Origin: Gracilaria caudata
Lineage: Eukaryota; Rhodophyta; Florideophyceae; Gracilariales; Gracilariaceae
Length of the DNA stretch: 31,928 nucleotides
Assembly (NCBI GenBank): GCA_030374735.1
Contig: JASCIV010000212.1
Coordinates: 1 to 31,928, forward strand
Direction of reading: 5' to 3'
The notes below the pieces were generated by a model. It saw only the letters and a list, made by a program, of their open reading frames with translations, had not been told where the DNA came from and ran no database searches. Made by a program: the position numbers and the translations under genes. Shown in pieces: positions 1 to 8,308 of the stretch. Within the stretch, counting starts at the first letter, position 1. Each line of letters opens with the position of its first letter.

Positions 1-369
1 CCCCCCAGCGTGCTGTCACACAAAACTGTTGAAAAAAAAAGAAAGTAATGGAAACGCTCGCGCGAGCTGCGCCGTGTGGAAGCGCGTCACGGGCGCGCGA
101 GTGAGCGCAGCACGCAGCACGTGGCGAGCACGTGGCGCGGCGCAAAACAGCGCCGTCACGTGAGCGCTACGCTCCGTCGTTACGCGCGGGCACGTTGGGG
201 TGTTGCGCTGCGTCGTGTCAGCGAGCTACGCCTTCATGTTCGAACTTCGAAGGTACATAAGGCGCGCGTCCACAACGCACGCGCTCACACAAACGCGCCG
301 TGCTCGTTTGTTGCATCGGCGCGTTTCTGCACGCGCTGCTTTGTCGCTGAGAGCTTTTGTCAGCCCAAC
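1..369. other. GC-rich upstream region of the kelch gene
   Basis: No gene is supported here. The frame of the downstream kelch gene is open back to about position 76, but its only upstream initiator would be GTG and that extension looks like translated GC-rich leader (Arg/Ala/His rich, no domain). The region is dense in CG/GCGC steps and contains CACGTG-type boxes. It probably holds the promoter and 5' UTR; no TATA box is clear. Confidence 0.4.
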
Positions 370-2154
370 ATGCGCGCCGCTTCGCTTGTGCTGACGCTGC
401 TGCTACTGAACGCGCTGTTCATCGATGAGGCGAGCGCGCAGTTCGCGCCGCGCTGGGCGGATCCCACTTGCAGTCGCGGCATCCGCGCAGGCAACGCGTG
501 CTGTGCGAGGAAGTGCGGCGCATGCGGCGGCACGGGATGTTGGGTACGCGGGCTGTACATCAACACGCAGTGCTGCGCAGACGCCATTCTGAGAAGCTCG
601 CCGTCGTGCAACCACGCCGCGGGCCCCTGCAAGATCCCCGCGGTGCCGCTACCACTGGCACCGCCACCGCCGCCGCCGCCGCCGGGAGACCCTTCTTGCG
701 CCACCGGCATTTCGTACAATGGCGCTTGTTGCCCGCGTAAGTGCGGACGGTGTGGCGGTACTGGATGCTGGGTGCGTGGCGTGTCTCTGCAGACGACGTG
801 TTGCGCCGATAAGATTAATCGTGACATGCGCTCGTGCGCCTTCTCCAAGCCGCCGTGTAAGATCGCCTCACGGCGCACGTTGAGTTTTAAACAGTCGCCC
901 ATGTCGGCGCCGTTGTCGCTCCCGCATGACGCGCGTGCTGCGCCGAACGCGGCGACGCACGACGTGCAGCTGCCCGCTACGGTGTCCAGAATGGCGGACC
1001 CTTCGTGCGCAAGCGGCATTGCTGCGCGTGGCGCGTGCTGTCCGCGTGTGTGTGGGCAGTGTGGCGGCGCGGGGTGCTGGCCCAAGTCGCTTGCCACGAA
1101 CACGATGTGCTGCGCGGACGGCATCATTCGCAGCAGGCCGTCGTGTAGCGTGGCGGGCGCGCCGTGCAAAATGGCGCCGGCTGTTCCCAAGCTGAGGGCC
1201 GCTTTTTTTAGCGTGGCCTCTGTTTCTCGTGGACAGTTGGTGAAGCGACACGAGGCTTGTGCGGTGATGGTGAACGGACTTGTGGTGCTTGTGGGCGGGC
1301 GTGGTGTGAATAAGGCGGTGAGTATATACAACCCGAAGAGTGGTGTGTGGAGCACTCACAGCGGTCCCGGCAACGGCGTGCAGATTCATCACTTTCAGTG
1401 CGTTGCGGCCGCGGGTAAGGTGTGGATTGTGTCGAGCTGGACGGGTGGTTTCCCGTTCGAGAAGAACAATGACAAGATCTACGTCTACGACGTGGCGTCC
1501 AGATCGTGGTCCACGCGCGCGGGGCTGCCGCCGTGGAGAAGGCGTGGCGGCGCTGCGGCGGTGCTGCGCGGAGACTGGATCTACGTGGTGGCCGGCAACA
1601 GAGGCGGACATGGTGCACACGCCACGTCGCTGAGCTGGATGGATGCGTACAACTACAAGACAAATAAGTGGCGCATTGGATTGCCGTCAATGCCGCTCAG
1701 CGCTGCGCGAGATCATGTGGGCGGCGGCATGGTGAACGGACAGTTGTGCATTGCCGGCGGTCGTGATGGCGGCGATGCCAACTTCTTCTTCAAGAACAAG
1801 GCCGCCACGTACTGCTTCAACTTTGGCGCGTGGAAGTGGGAGAAGAAGGCCAACATGCCCGTGCCGAGGGCGGGCGCCATGACGGCCACGGTGTGCGGCG
1901 GCAAACTGATGGTTGCCGGCGGTGAGGGCGCCAACCAGGCGTACAAGCGCGTGGACCTGTTCAACGGCAGCACGTGGGAGCGCGGCGCGGACATGGTGCG
2001 CGCGAGACATGGCTCGGGGTTGGCGGTGGCGCAGTGCCGATGCGGACAGATCTTCATTCCCAGCGGCAGCGGCAACCGCGGCGGCAGCCCGGAGCTGTTC
2101 AGCACGGAGAAGTACAACCCGCCGGGCACGCCGGCCGTGTGCGGGCGCTATTAA
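370..2154 (+). CDS. Secreted protein with three 10-Cys domains and a six-bladed kelch propeller
   Basis: 594 residues. The start is the first in-frame ATG, followed by a classic signal peptide (residues 1-23, leucine-rich core, ending near ASA-Q). Three 58-residue cysteine modules follow at about 31-88, 107-164 and 210-267. Each starts with DP[TS]C, contains a CC pair, then CG-x-CGG-x-GCW, a second CC followed by AD, and closes with PCK; each has ten cysteines, so five disulfides are likely. A run of eight prolines separates modules 1 and 2. From about 290 to 585 there are six kelch-like blades (hydrophobic strand, GG or equivalent, then Tyr and Trp), enough for one closed propeller. I recall similar DPxC/CGxCGG modules from secreted algal and oomycete proteins; this is unverified. 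A cell-wall or carbohydrate-binding role is inferred from secretion and architecture only. Very high GC compared with most of the window. Confidence 0.85.
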   Translation: MRAASLVLTLLLLNALFIDEASAQFAPRWADPTCSRGIRAGNACCARKCGACGGTGCWVRGLYINTQCCADAILRSSPSCNHAAGPCKIPAVPLPLAPPPPPPPPGDPSCATGISYNGACCPRKCGRCGGTGCWVRGVSLQTTCCADKINRDMRSCAFSKPPCKIASRRTLSFKQSPMSAPLSLPHDARAAPNAATHDVQLPATVSRMADPSCASGIAARGACCPRVCGQCGGAGCWPKSLATNTMCCADGIIRSRPSCSVAGAPCKMAPAVPKLRAAFFSVASVSRGQLVKRHEACAVMVNGLVVLVGGRGVNKAVSIYNPKSGVWSTHSGPGNGVQIHHFQCVAAAGKVWIVSSWTGGFPFEKNNDKIYVYDVASRSWSTRAGLPPWRRRGGAAAVLRGDWIYVVAGNRGGHGAHATSLSWMDAYNYKTNKWRIGLPSMPLSAARDHVGGGMVNGQLCIAGGRDGGDANFFFKNKAATYCFNFGAWKWEKKANMPVPRAGAMTATVCGGKLMVAGGEGANQAYKRVDLFNGSTWERGADMVRARHGSGLAVAQCRCGQIFIPSGSGNRGGSPELFSTEKYNPPGTPAVCGRY

Positions 2155-3477
2155 TCGGCGCGCTGCAGACGCGCGCGTGTGCATTTGATTTGTGTATTTG
2201 TTGCAAGCTTTCCAAGTTGTTGTATGTAATCTTAACCCGTTGGCGGCTTGGCGTGTTCCGCGCATGTCGGCGCCGAAGCGCTGGCCCAGCGTTGCGCGGC
2301 AGTGTGCACATCGAATAAAGAGTGTCTACGTTGCTGCACGACGGCAAAGTGCTCTGCGCTGCCAACATGTGCTGCGCTTGTGTGAACGCCCGAGACGAGC
2401 GTCTCGAGACACAAGGTCACGGTAGTCGCAATTGTGACGTTATTCAGCGCCATTGTTGTCGTTCACTGCTCTACGATGACACAAACGTATCTTGCAGATA
2501 ACTTTACAAACTGTCCTGGGCTCGCGACCGCAGTGCGAGGCACAAATAACTTCAGCCGACACACTAACATTACTTTGCAGCAATTCAACTGATGAGCTCA
2601 CTTGCAGTGAGATTGGAATGTGCGCGAGCTCATCAGCTCAGCACTGGCGCATAACGTTTGATCTCAGCGCGCTTCCATGCGCTTTGATTCCAAACTGCGC
2701 TTCAGTTGCGCGCGAGCAAGCTCGTACTCAACGAGCCCAATCGCGCTTTGCTAACGCCATCACGGTGTCCAGACATGCGGACACCGGTGTGGAAAGGGAA
2801 TCGCTGCGGCGTTCCAGCCGCTTCCTTCCAAACTCGCGTCCTACAGTGAAGGTTATACCGCAGCCGTCCAGCGTGCTCCGCGCCGCCTTCGGTGGCTGCA
2901 AATAATCTACGCGCGGCGTAATGAATATCGCACACGTACACGCGTTGGAATAAGTTACCGCGCTGTCACGCGCGCCGTCACGCGCGTTTGAACGTGTACA
3001 GTTCACACGTTGGCATACAGTGCTCCTACTGCGTGCTCTCTCCCCTATCACTTTGAGCAGTAGCCTCACAAGCCACCGCCACCTAACTCTACGAAGGGTA
3101 CAAAGGTAAGGCTAGCTCTGGGAAGCTTCGCACATGAACTTCGTTTCTCCATCGCAAAAGAGCAAGGCTGAACGCGAGCGACGCTGGGAGAGGAGGTGTC
3201 GTCGGATACCGGGGCGCGCTGCGGGCAAGGCGAAGACGGTGGGAACCAAGTCCCAGTTCGCAAGCGCTTGCCTCCTTCGACCGCAGCCAGCAATGAAGCG
3301 CGCAAGCGGCGTGAATTGCACGGCAACAGCTGCCTTCTTCCACACAGATGTTGCTGATTTGAATTGTCTGCCGTCTGTGCCATACGAAGGTAGCCCTTCG
3401 TATATCTGCCGCGCGTCGTCACACATGTGATATGTGCCAGTCGTTGTTTTACACAAGTGCCACAATTACACCAATCT
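2155..3477. other. Intergenic stretch, no gene supported
   Basis: Between the ends of two convergent genes. The longest frames here begin at TTG or lack any recognisable domain. Notable content: a perfect 11-bp inverted repeat (2589-2599 with 2626-2636), a 7-bp hairpin (2764-2770 with 2779-2785, 8-nt loop) and a GC-rich patch near 2960-2990 with two copies of GTCACGCGCG. Confidence 0.5.
2589..2636. repeat. Perfect 11-bp inverted repeat
   Basis: CTGATGAGCTC at 2589-2599 is exactly complementary to GAGCTCATCAG at 2626-2636, with a 26-nt spacer. It lies in the 3' intergenic region of the kelch gene. A role in 3' end formation or a small mobile-element end is possible; nothing more is visible. 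Confidence 0.5.
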
Positions 3478-4899
3478 TCACCGTCTCACCGCGTGCGCCT
3501 CTCTCTTCGTGCCCACCGGTGACCGCCGTCTCACACTTCTCAGTCGCACAAACAGCACCACGTTCACAACCAGCGCACCGACAAACACCAGTCGCTTCGG
3601 AACCCGCAAAGTCTCCCCATCCCGATTTGAAGCATACAACTTGCGAACTCGATAACTCTGCGCCGAAATCGCCGCGTCCACTTTTCTCTTCATGTGCTCA
3701 TGGTCCACATCAAACCACTCCAGTTTGCACCACTGGTCAGACTCAGCACCCTCCCGTCGATTCACCTCCCGCAGCTCCTCCACAGAAAGCGAGCCGTTGA
3801 GCGGGAAGCATTGAAAATAGTACACTTGCAAACCAAATCTTTGCGCATGCCAGCCAGTCCAGTCGCGAGCTGCAGTGGGTGACGTTCTCACTTCCTGTTT
3901 ACAACACTTCCAGATCTCAAATATCTTTGAGCCCGGCAACATGAATATCGTGTTTGCCATCGCAGCTCCATGCGGAGCGATCAAAATGTCCGCCCATCGA
4001 AACAGCTGCGCTTGTGCAACGAGTGGCTTCGGCAGTTCATCGTAGTACCGCAACGCAACGCGTTTGTCGCGTATCAAGTGATCCACAAGCGTCCCAGCTG
4101 TTTTCCATCGTCGTTTCACCTGTCTTGGTTTTCGATCTCGTCGATCATATACTAGCACGTTTACGAGTGTTCCCGTTCGCGTCGGCGCTGAACCAAACAC
4201 CTTGAACGGCGCTTCTACAAAACCACGCAAAGCAGCATTGATTTTTTTCTTTGGCAACGTGCGTAGCTTTGTTGTTTTTGTGGTTGTGTGCCCAAGAATT
4301 CTGCCCAGTATGTGCTTGCGTTGAGTGTTTGGTCGAGTGCGAAGAACCAATTTGCGAAACACAAAACCGGACTTGAACACATAACGAACATTGTAGCAGT
4401 TCGAGTCATTCTTTGATGAGGTGTGGATATTGGAAGTTGGTATACCCACTGCGCGTGCCGAAGCGTATAACATACACACTCCCCACGGAGGTTGCGTCCA
4501 GCGAGAATAGTTCTCAGATTCTTGCGAACATAGTTCAAGCTCCGTGTCCGTTTGGGCTCGCATGTGCAAATAGATATTCGACGTGTTGTAGGGAACGTAC
4601 GGAGGCGTTAAGCAACTTTGCAAGAAATAGGATACTACCCACGCGACGTCGAAGAACGCATGATAGGGGTTCCAGTGCATATCTGGAACGTCGAGAAGCA
4701 CTGCGTCATGACGAACAGAGGCGTTGTGACATGTTGCGTGCTTCTGGTGTCGAAACTTCTTAATGCGCGGTTCGGCTGTACAAACGTTGATCTGCGGTGT
4801 GCCGTTGCTTGTGGTAGGATAAGCACAAGCGCCGTTCAAGTAAGCATGTAGCACCCATGTACATAGAATGCTGGTAGCCAGGGGACGACAAAAAAACAT
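3478..4899 (-). CDS. GT61-type (DUF563) glycosyltransferase, membrane anchored
   Basis: 473 residues from the first in-frame ATG; the frame is open about 30 codons further upstream, but only TTG could start there. The N-terminus is a hydrophobic signal/anchor (about residues 3-24), so the enzyme should sit in the Golgi/ER lumen. Family signatures visible: HWNPYH with a following FFD near 75-84 (the conserved early block), the strand LVYDRRDR near 249-256, and the hallmark APHGAAMAN at about 308-316 followed by an EIW. These match family GT61, which transfers xylose, arabinose or GlcNAc in plants and animals; the sugar cannot be told from sequence. Odd: a second hydrophobic segment at about 437-455 followed by an Arg-rich tail, so the C-terminus may also span the membrane. 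Several N-x-S/T sequons fit luminal exposure. Convergent with the kelch gene. Confidence 0.8.
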   Translation of the reverse strand: MFFCRPLATSILCTWVLHAYLNGACAYPTTSNGTPQINVCTAEPRIKKFRHQKHATCHNASVRHDAVLLDVPDMHWNPYHAFFDVAWVVSYFLQSCLTPPYVPYNTSNIYLHMRAQTDTELELCSQESENYSRWTQPPWGVCMLYASARAVGIPTSNIHTSSKNDSNCYNVRYVFKSGFVFRKLVLRTRPNTQRKHILGRILGHTTTKTTKLRTLPKKKINAALRGFVEAPFKVFGSAPTRTGTLVNVLVYDRRDRKPRQVKRRWKTAGTLVDHLIRDKRVALRYYDELPKPLVAQAQLFRWADILIAPHGAAMANTIFMLPGSKIFEIWKCCKQEVRTSPTAARDWTGWHAQRFGLQVYYFQCFPLNGSLSVEELREVNRREGAESDQWCKLEWFDVDHEHMKRKVDAAISAQSYRVRKLYASNRDGETLRVPKRLVFVGALVVNVVLFVRLRSVRRRSPVGTKREAHAVRR

Positions 4900-5366
4900 C
4901 GAGATACATGAGCGTCTCCACGCAAACTGTATTACGGACAGGAGTGCATAGCTGACAATGGGTTCTGAAACCAACAGTGTAGTGATGAACAAGGTTAATG
5001 CGCGAGTAACATAGATCGACTATGGCCGTATCAGCGGAACAGACCAGCGCTTTGGGAAGAAATAGAAGATTTGTGAGACCCCTTTCTTTTTATCAATCAA
5101 TGGGCCGGACAATCATCACGATTGCTTGCATGTGCCTGGCAGGTGTCTCATCAGTACCACTTGCGGATTGACATCGTGATAAAACATGCTCCAGTTGTGG
5201 CACAGATCTGACCGTTATCTTTCTTTCTAGTACTGGGTTGCGGAGGAGCCACCGTGAAAGGGATCTAGGAACTCTTTCGTCATGTACAGACACACAGAAA
5301 CATCGGATTCGCGGACTACAGTCAGACTCCAAGACAGCACCCCGTACATTCTTCTGCATGGAGTGC
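4900..5366. other. Intergenic between GT61 start and TAG stop
   Basis: Presumed promoter and 5' UTR of the GT61 gene plus 3' UTR of the glycosylase gene. An 88-codon minus frame at 5093-5359 has no recognisable content. No motif I would defend. Confidence 0.4.
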
Positions 5367-6182
5367 TCATTGCTTCGGTTTCTTCTTGACTAACTTTTGA
5401 ACCTGTTTATACCGCGGACAGCTTGGATTATGATCGTTGATTACGCCCGTAGCCTGCAAATGAGCATATATAATAGTGCTGCCAACGAACTTGAAACCTC
5501 GTTTCTTCAAATCCTTGGCGATTTCATCTGAGAGCTCATTCTTCGAAATCCACCGACCACTCTTGCAGTTGTGTTGAGGCACATAGTCTACCCAGTCCCA
5601 AAAATAGTGCGCAAGGTCAATACCATCCTCTCTCATAGTGATCACAGCTTTTGCGTTGTTTATGGCAGCTCGAATCTTCAATTTATGTCGAATGATGGAG
5701 GCATCATTTTGTAGTCGCTCGACGTCCTTATCGGTCATAGCTGCGATTCGATCAACATCAAAGTCGTGGAACGCATTCGCAAAAGCTTCTCGTTTTCGAA
5801 GAACAGTGAGCCAACTGAGTCCAGCCTGGAAGCTCTCTAGCAACAGAAACTCGAACACCTTTTTGTCATCGTACAGTGGAACGCCCCATTCTTCGTCGTG
5901 ATACTGAATGTAGTCCGGGGCCGATAAACACCATTCACAACGAGTGTCCTTCTTCTGTCGCTTCGGCGCGGGAGCCATTGCGGAGGTTATCGGATGTGCC
6001 TTCGACCGGTAGGGCCTTCTCGTTTGCGCAGCACAATGTACCCGGCCACGGAATAAAATACTACTGCTGCGCGAGGACGGTGATAGCTGGTGGATTGTGG
6101 CTAAACCGGAGCAGAAGAAGGTTACCTGAAAAGCGCAGCAGGAAGCACGTGACGGCGCCCCAATAAACGTGAGGGGAAACAT
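5367..6182 (-). CDS. DNA-3-methyladenine glycosylase I (TAG family)
   Basis: Removes 3-methyladenine from alkylated DNA, starting base excision repair. The longest ATG form has 271 residues; a second ATG at 5978 in better context gives a 203-residue form that already holds the whole domain. In short-form numbering the E. coli TAG zinc ligands map to C14, H27, H183 and C187 with identical spacings, and the catalytic Glu maps to E48 inside LLLESFQAGLSW. Other family blocks are YHDEEWGVP, the IIRH segment and LKKRGFKFVGSTI. The 68-residue extension has no Asp or Glu and is rich in Ser, Arg and hydrophobics, so it could be an organelle transit peptide. It could equally be translated 5' UTR. Domain call certain; start uncertain. 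Divergent from the next gene. Confidence 0.9.
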   Translation of the reverse strand: MFPLTFIGAPSRASCCAFQVTFFCSGLATIHQLSPSSRSSSILFRGRVHCAAQTRRPYRSKAHPITSAMAPAPKRQKKDTRCEWCLSAPDYIQYHDEEWGVPLYDDKKVFEFLLLESFQAGLSWLTVLRKREAFANAFHDFDVDRIAAMTDKDVERLQNDASIIRHKLKIRAAINNAKAVITMREDGIDLAHYFWDWVDYVPQHNCKSGRWISKNELSDEIAKDLKKRGFKFVGSTIIYAHLQATGVINDHNPSCPRYKQVQKLVKKKPKQ

Positions 6183-6765
6183 GAACACGAGCTGCCGGCG
6201 TGAAGTTTCAACCGGGCTCTCGCCGCTGCCTCGCGAAGCGTTCCGGAGGCATACGGTCGCTGTTTTGTATCATCTTGGAGAAGAGGAACAGGTGCTCGTG
6301 TTGTGGTGGGGATCAACGGCCACAGCCACTGAGCCGGCTCGGCGTGGCAGTACACGCGGGGTTATTGCCTGCGATGCATGGCAGGACCCAGAGAACGCGA
6401 AAAAGTAACAAAATGCACGCACGTTTGCACAACACGTGCACGTTGGCGACGTACGGGCACAGCCTTGCGAATTGCCCCATTAAATGGGGCGTATTCCACT
6501 GTGATCTGTTTGCTATTTCCGTGTGGAAGCCTACTGGGCCACTGTCCGTGCACCCCCTTCGCACCAGCTTCACAATGAACGCTGATAAACGTCGGGGTTG
6601 CTCCACCGTTTCGAACCAACACAAACTTTCCTCCTTCTTCTCCTCCACCTCGCCGCCACTTATTTGCAGCACTTGCTCTCTGAATCCAGCATAAACAGTA
6701 CCGCGAGCTATCCGCATCGCTTTGACCCTTTTTTTCTGAGCTCTTGCCCGTGCGCTTACATCTTC
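6183..6765. promoter_or_regulatory. Divergent intergenic region (TAG / RNase H-like gene)
   Basis: The two flanking genes point away from each other, so this region of about 580 bp should contain both promoters. Several short overlapping frames exist but none has a recognisable product. No TATA box or other element stands out. Confidence 0.4.
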
Positions 6766-7593
6766 ATGCCGACTCTGCACGACAACAAAGAGCGACAGTC
6801 GGATGACGGCTCCGTGCACTGTCCTCTTGACGACTGCGGGGATGATCCATACTTTCTACCGCTTCACTTGTACGCGACCGCCCTGTTCATTCCAGGCTCG
6901 CCTCAACTTGAACCGGCCCCTCAAACTGCTCCAGCCGCATCTTACGCGGTGTATCTTCACTCTACGGATCACCAAGTGCGAGTGGCTCAGCCGCTCGCTG
7001 CATCGCTTCAAAGTTATCGCACAGCTAGTTTGAAGGCCCTGCTATGTGTGTTGCAGCTATCCAACTGTCTGTGTCTACAGCACGTACATGTCGTCTGTGA
7101 TGATGATGTGCTTGTGGACTTGTTTCATACATACATATCATCAGCACAGCCGGAGAACTCCCACCCTGAGCAGTTGATATCCTCAGAGAACATGGCCATA
7201 TGGAGAGCGATTCACGTCTCCGCTGATGCCTTCAAGGTAAGAGGAGCCGTTCTACATGTTACGCGGAATAACGATGCTGATGGATTGCATATTGCACGAC
7301 AACTCGCACGCACTGCCATCACCATGCATCAGTACTGCTCACGCTGTGAATCCAATTATGGTCCTCTTCGCACTCCTCACAACTGCGATGCCGATCAACA
7401 GCCCCCTCTAAAGCGCACTGGTTCTCTTGTTGAAGGCACTGACGACTACGGTCGCGCCCGCATTGTGGCCGCCGTATGTCCTAATTGCGGCGCGACATTT
7501 GAACATTTGCATGAGCTTGAACGACACGTTGAGTGTGACTGCCCTGAGGTGTTGGACGAATGGTTCGCCCATACTAAGATTGTGAAAAACTAG
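6766..7593 (+). CDS. RNase H-fold-like protein with C-terminal Cys/His region, probably catalytically dead
   Basis: 275 residues from the first in-frame ATG; upstream open codons could start only at TTG. Residues about 30-185 read like a reverse-transcriptase-type RNase H domain: a first strand (LHLYATA), an ASYAVYL strand, a helix with RTASLKALL, a strand ending VHVVCDDD, a helix with WRAI, and a closing HVTRNNDADGL...AR. In this alignment the second and last acidic positions (CD, NDAD) survive, but the first-strand Asp and the helix Glu are replaced. Two Cys/His clusters follow: CxxC at 191-194 with HNC at 205-207, and CPNC at 238-241 with His and Cys residues to 259, which could bind zinc. 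No reverse transcriptase domain adjoins it. A domesticated nucleic-acid-binding protein is my inference; the fold call rests on pattern, not search. Confidence 0.55.
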   Translation: MPTLHDNKERQSDDGSVHCPLDDCGDDPYFLPLHLYATALFIPGSPQLEPAPQTAPAASYAVYLHSTDHQVRVAQPLAASLQSYRTASLKALLCVLQLSNCLCLQHVHVVCDDDVLVDLFHTYISSAQPENSHPEQLISSENMAIWRAIHVSADAFKVRGAVLHVTRNNDADGLHIARQLARTAITMHQYCSRCESNYGPLRTPHNCDADQQPPLKRTGSLVEGTDDYGRARIVAAVCPNCGATFEHLHELERHVECDCPEVLDEWFAHTKIVKN

Positions 7594-8308
7594 CGCCATG
7601 GCTCGTTCTCGCTGAAAACTTTGCATGCTTGGGCATCTGCGATCATCCGCGACTTTGTAAGCGCGCTCGTTTCGTTTCTTAATGTCTATATACTTTTCCG
7701 CTCATGCACGCACCACTCCTATTGTGTTTTGTCCAACAATCAATATCTACTGACGTCTAACAGAACAAAAAAGCTGAGAGCTTGTCCTTATTGTAAACGT
7801 AAACTAGCATCACGGTGCATGATCGTGAAGGAGAACATGCGCTAGCGTACATCTAATATACCGCGGCGTTGCTTTGACGTATAACTCTACCGCTTCTATA
7901 AAAACGCACAACTCTTCGGCCTCAGTCCGTTTAAACAGCGGCACTGCTTTCACAATTCGCTCATAAGATATCCATGTGACAAAGAGAATGTGGGCCTAGT
8001 CCACCTCGAAGATGACAGACAGGCACATGTAAAAGGATGACAAGACGTCCTGTTTACTGGCGCGCTTTGCTTATCAAGAGTGCATGATATCATGTGGCGA
8101 CGGGCTTATGAGAGCGTATTCTGTTTGTTTAACTGTTTGCGAGACTAAATGTGTTTTCTCGAACATGGAATGCATGATAATCTGCTCTGAACTTCAAATG
8201 ACAATGAGTCCTGTTGCAGACAATACCTTCCCATTCGTCTGACTGAAGTACATCTTGTGCTTGACAAAGTGTACAAAAGCGTCCGCAGGAGCGGTGCACT
8301 CTGTCTCT
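7594..8308. other. Intergenic between convergent genes, no gene seen
   Basis: 3' regions of the RNase H-like gene and the fucosyltransferase-like gene. A TATAAAA string occurs near 7896, but no ORF of interest follows it. Nothing else supported. Confidence 0.4.

Noticed and set aside
360..2265. Several long minus-strand and alternate plus frames across the kelch gene (up to 331 codons)
   Set aside because: Shadows of a GC-rich gene: low-complexity His/Arg/Pro translations and no domain, whereas the chosen frame has signal peptide, cysteine modules and kelch blades.
2492..2905. 137-codon plus ORF in the first intergenic region
   Set aside because: Begins at TTG, no in-frame ATG near its start, no recognisable domain, composition unlike neighbouring genes.
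3432..3800. 122-codon plus ORF overlapping the end of the GT61 gene
   Set aside because: Antisense of the GT61 C-terminus; Pro/Ser/Thr-rich translation is the mirror of the Arg-rich tail.
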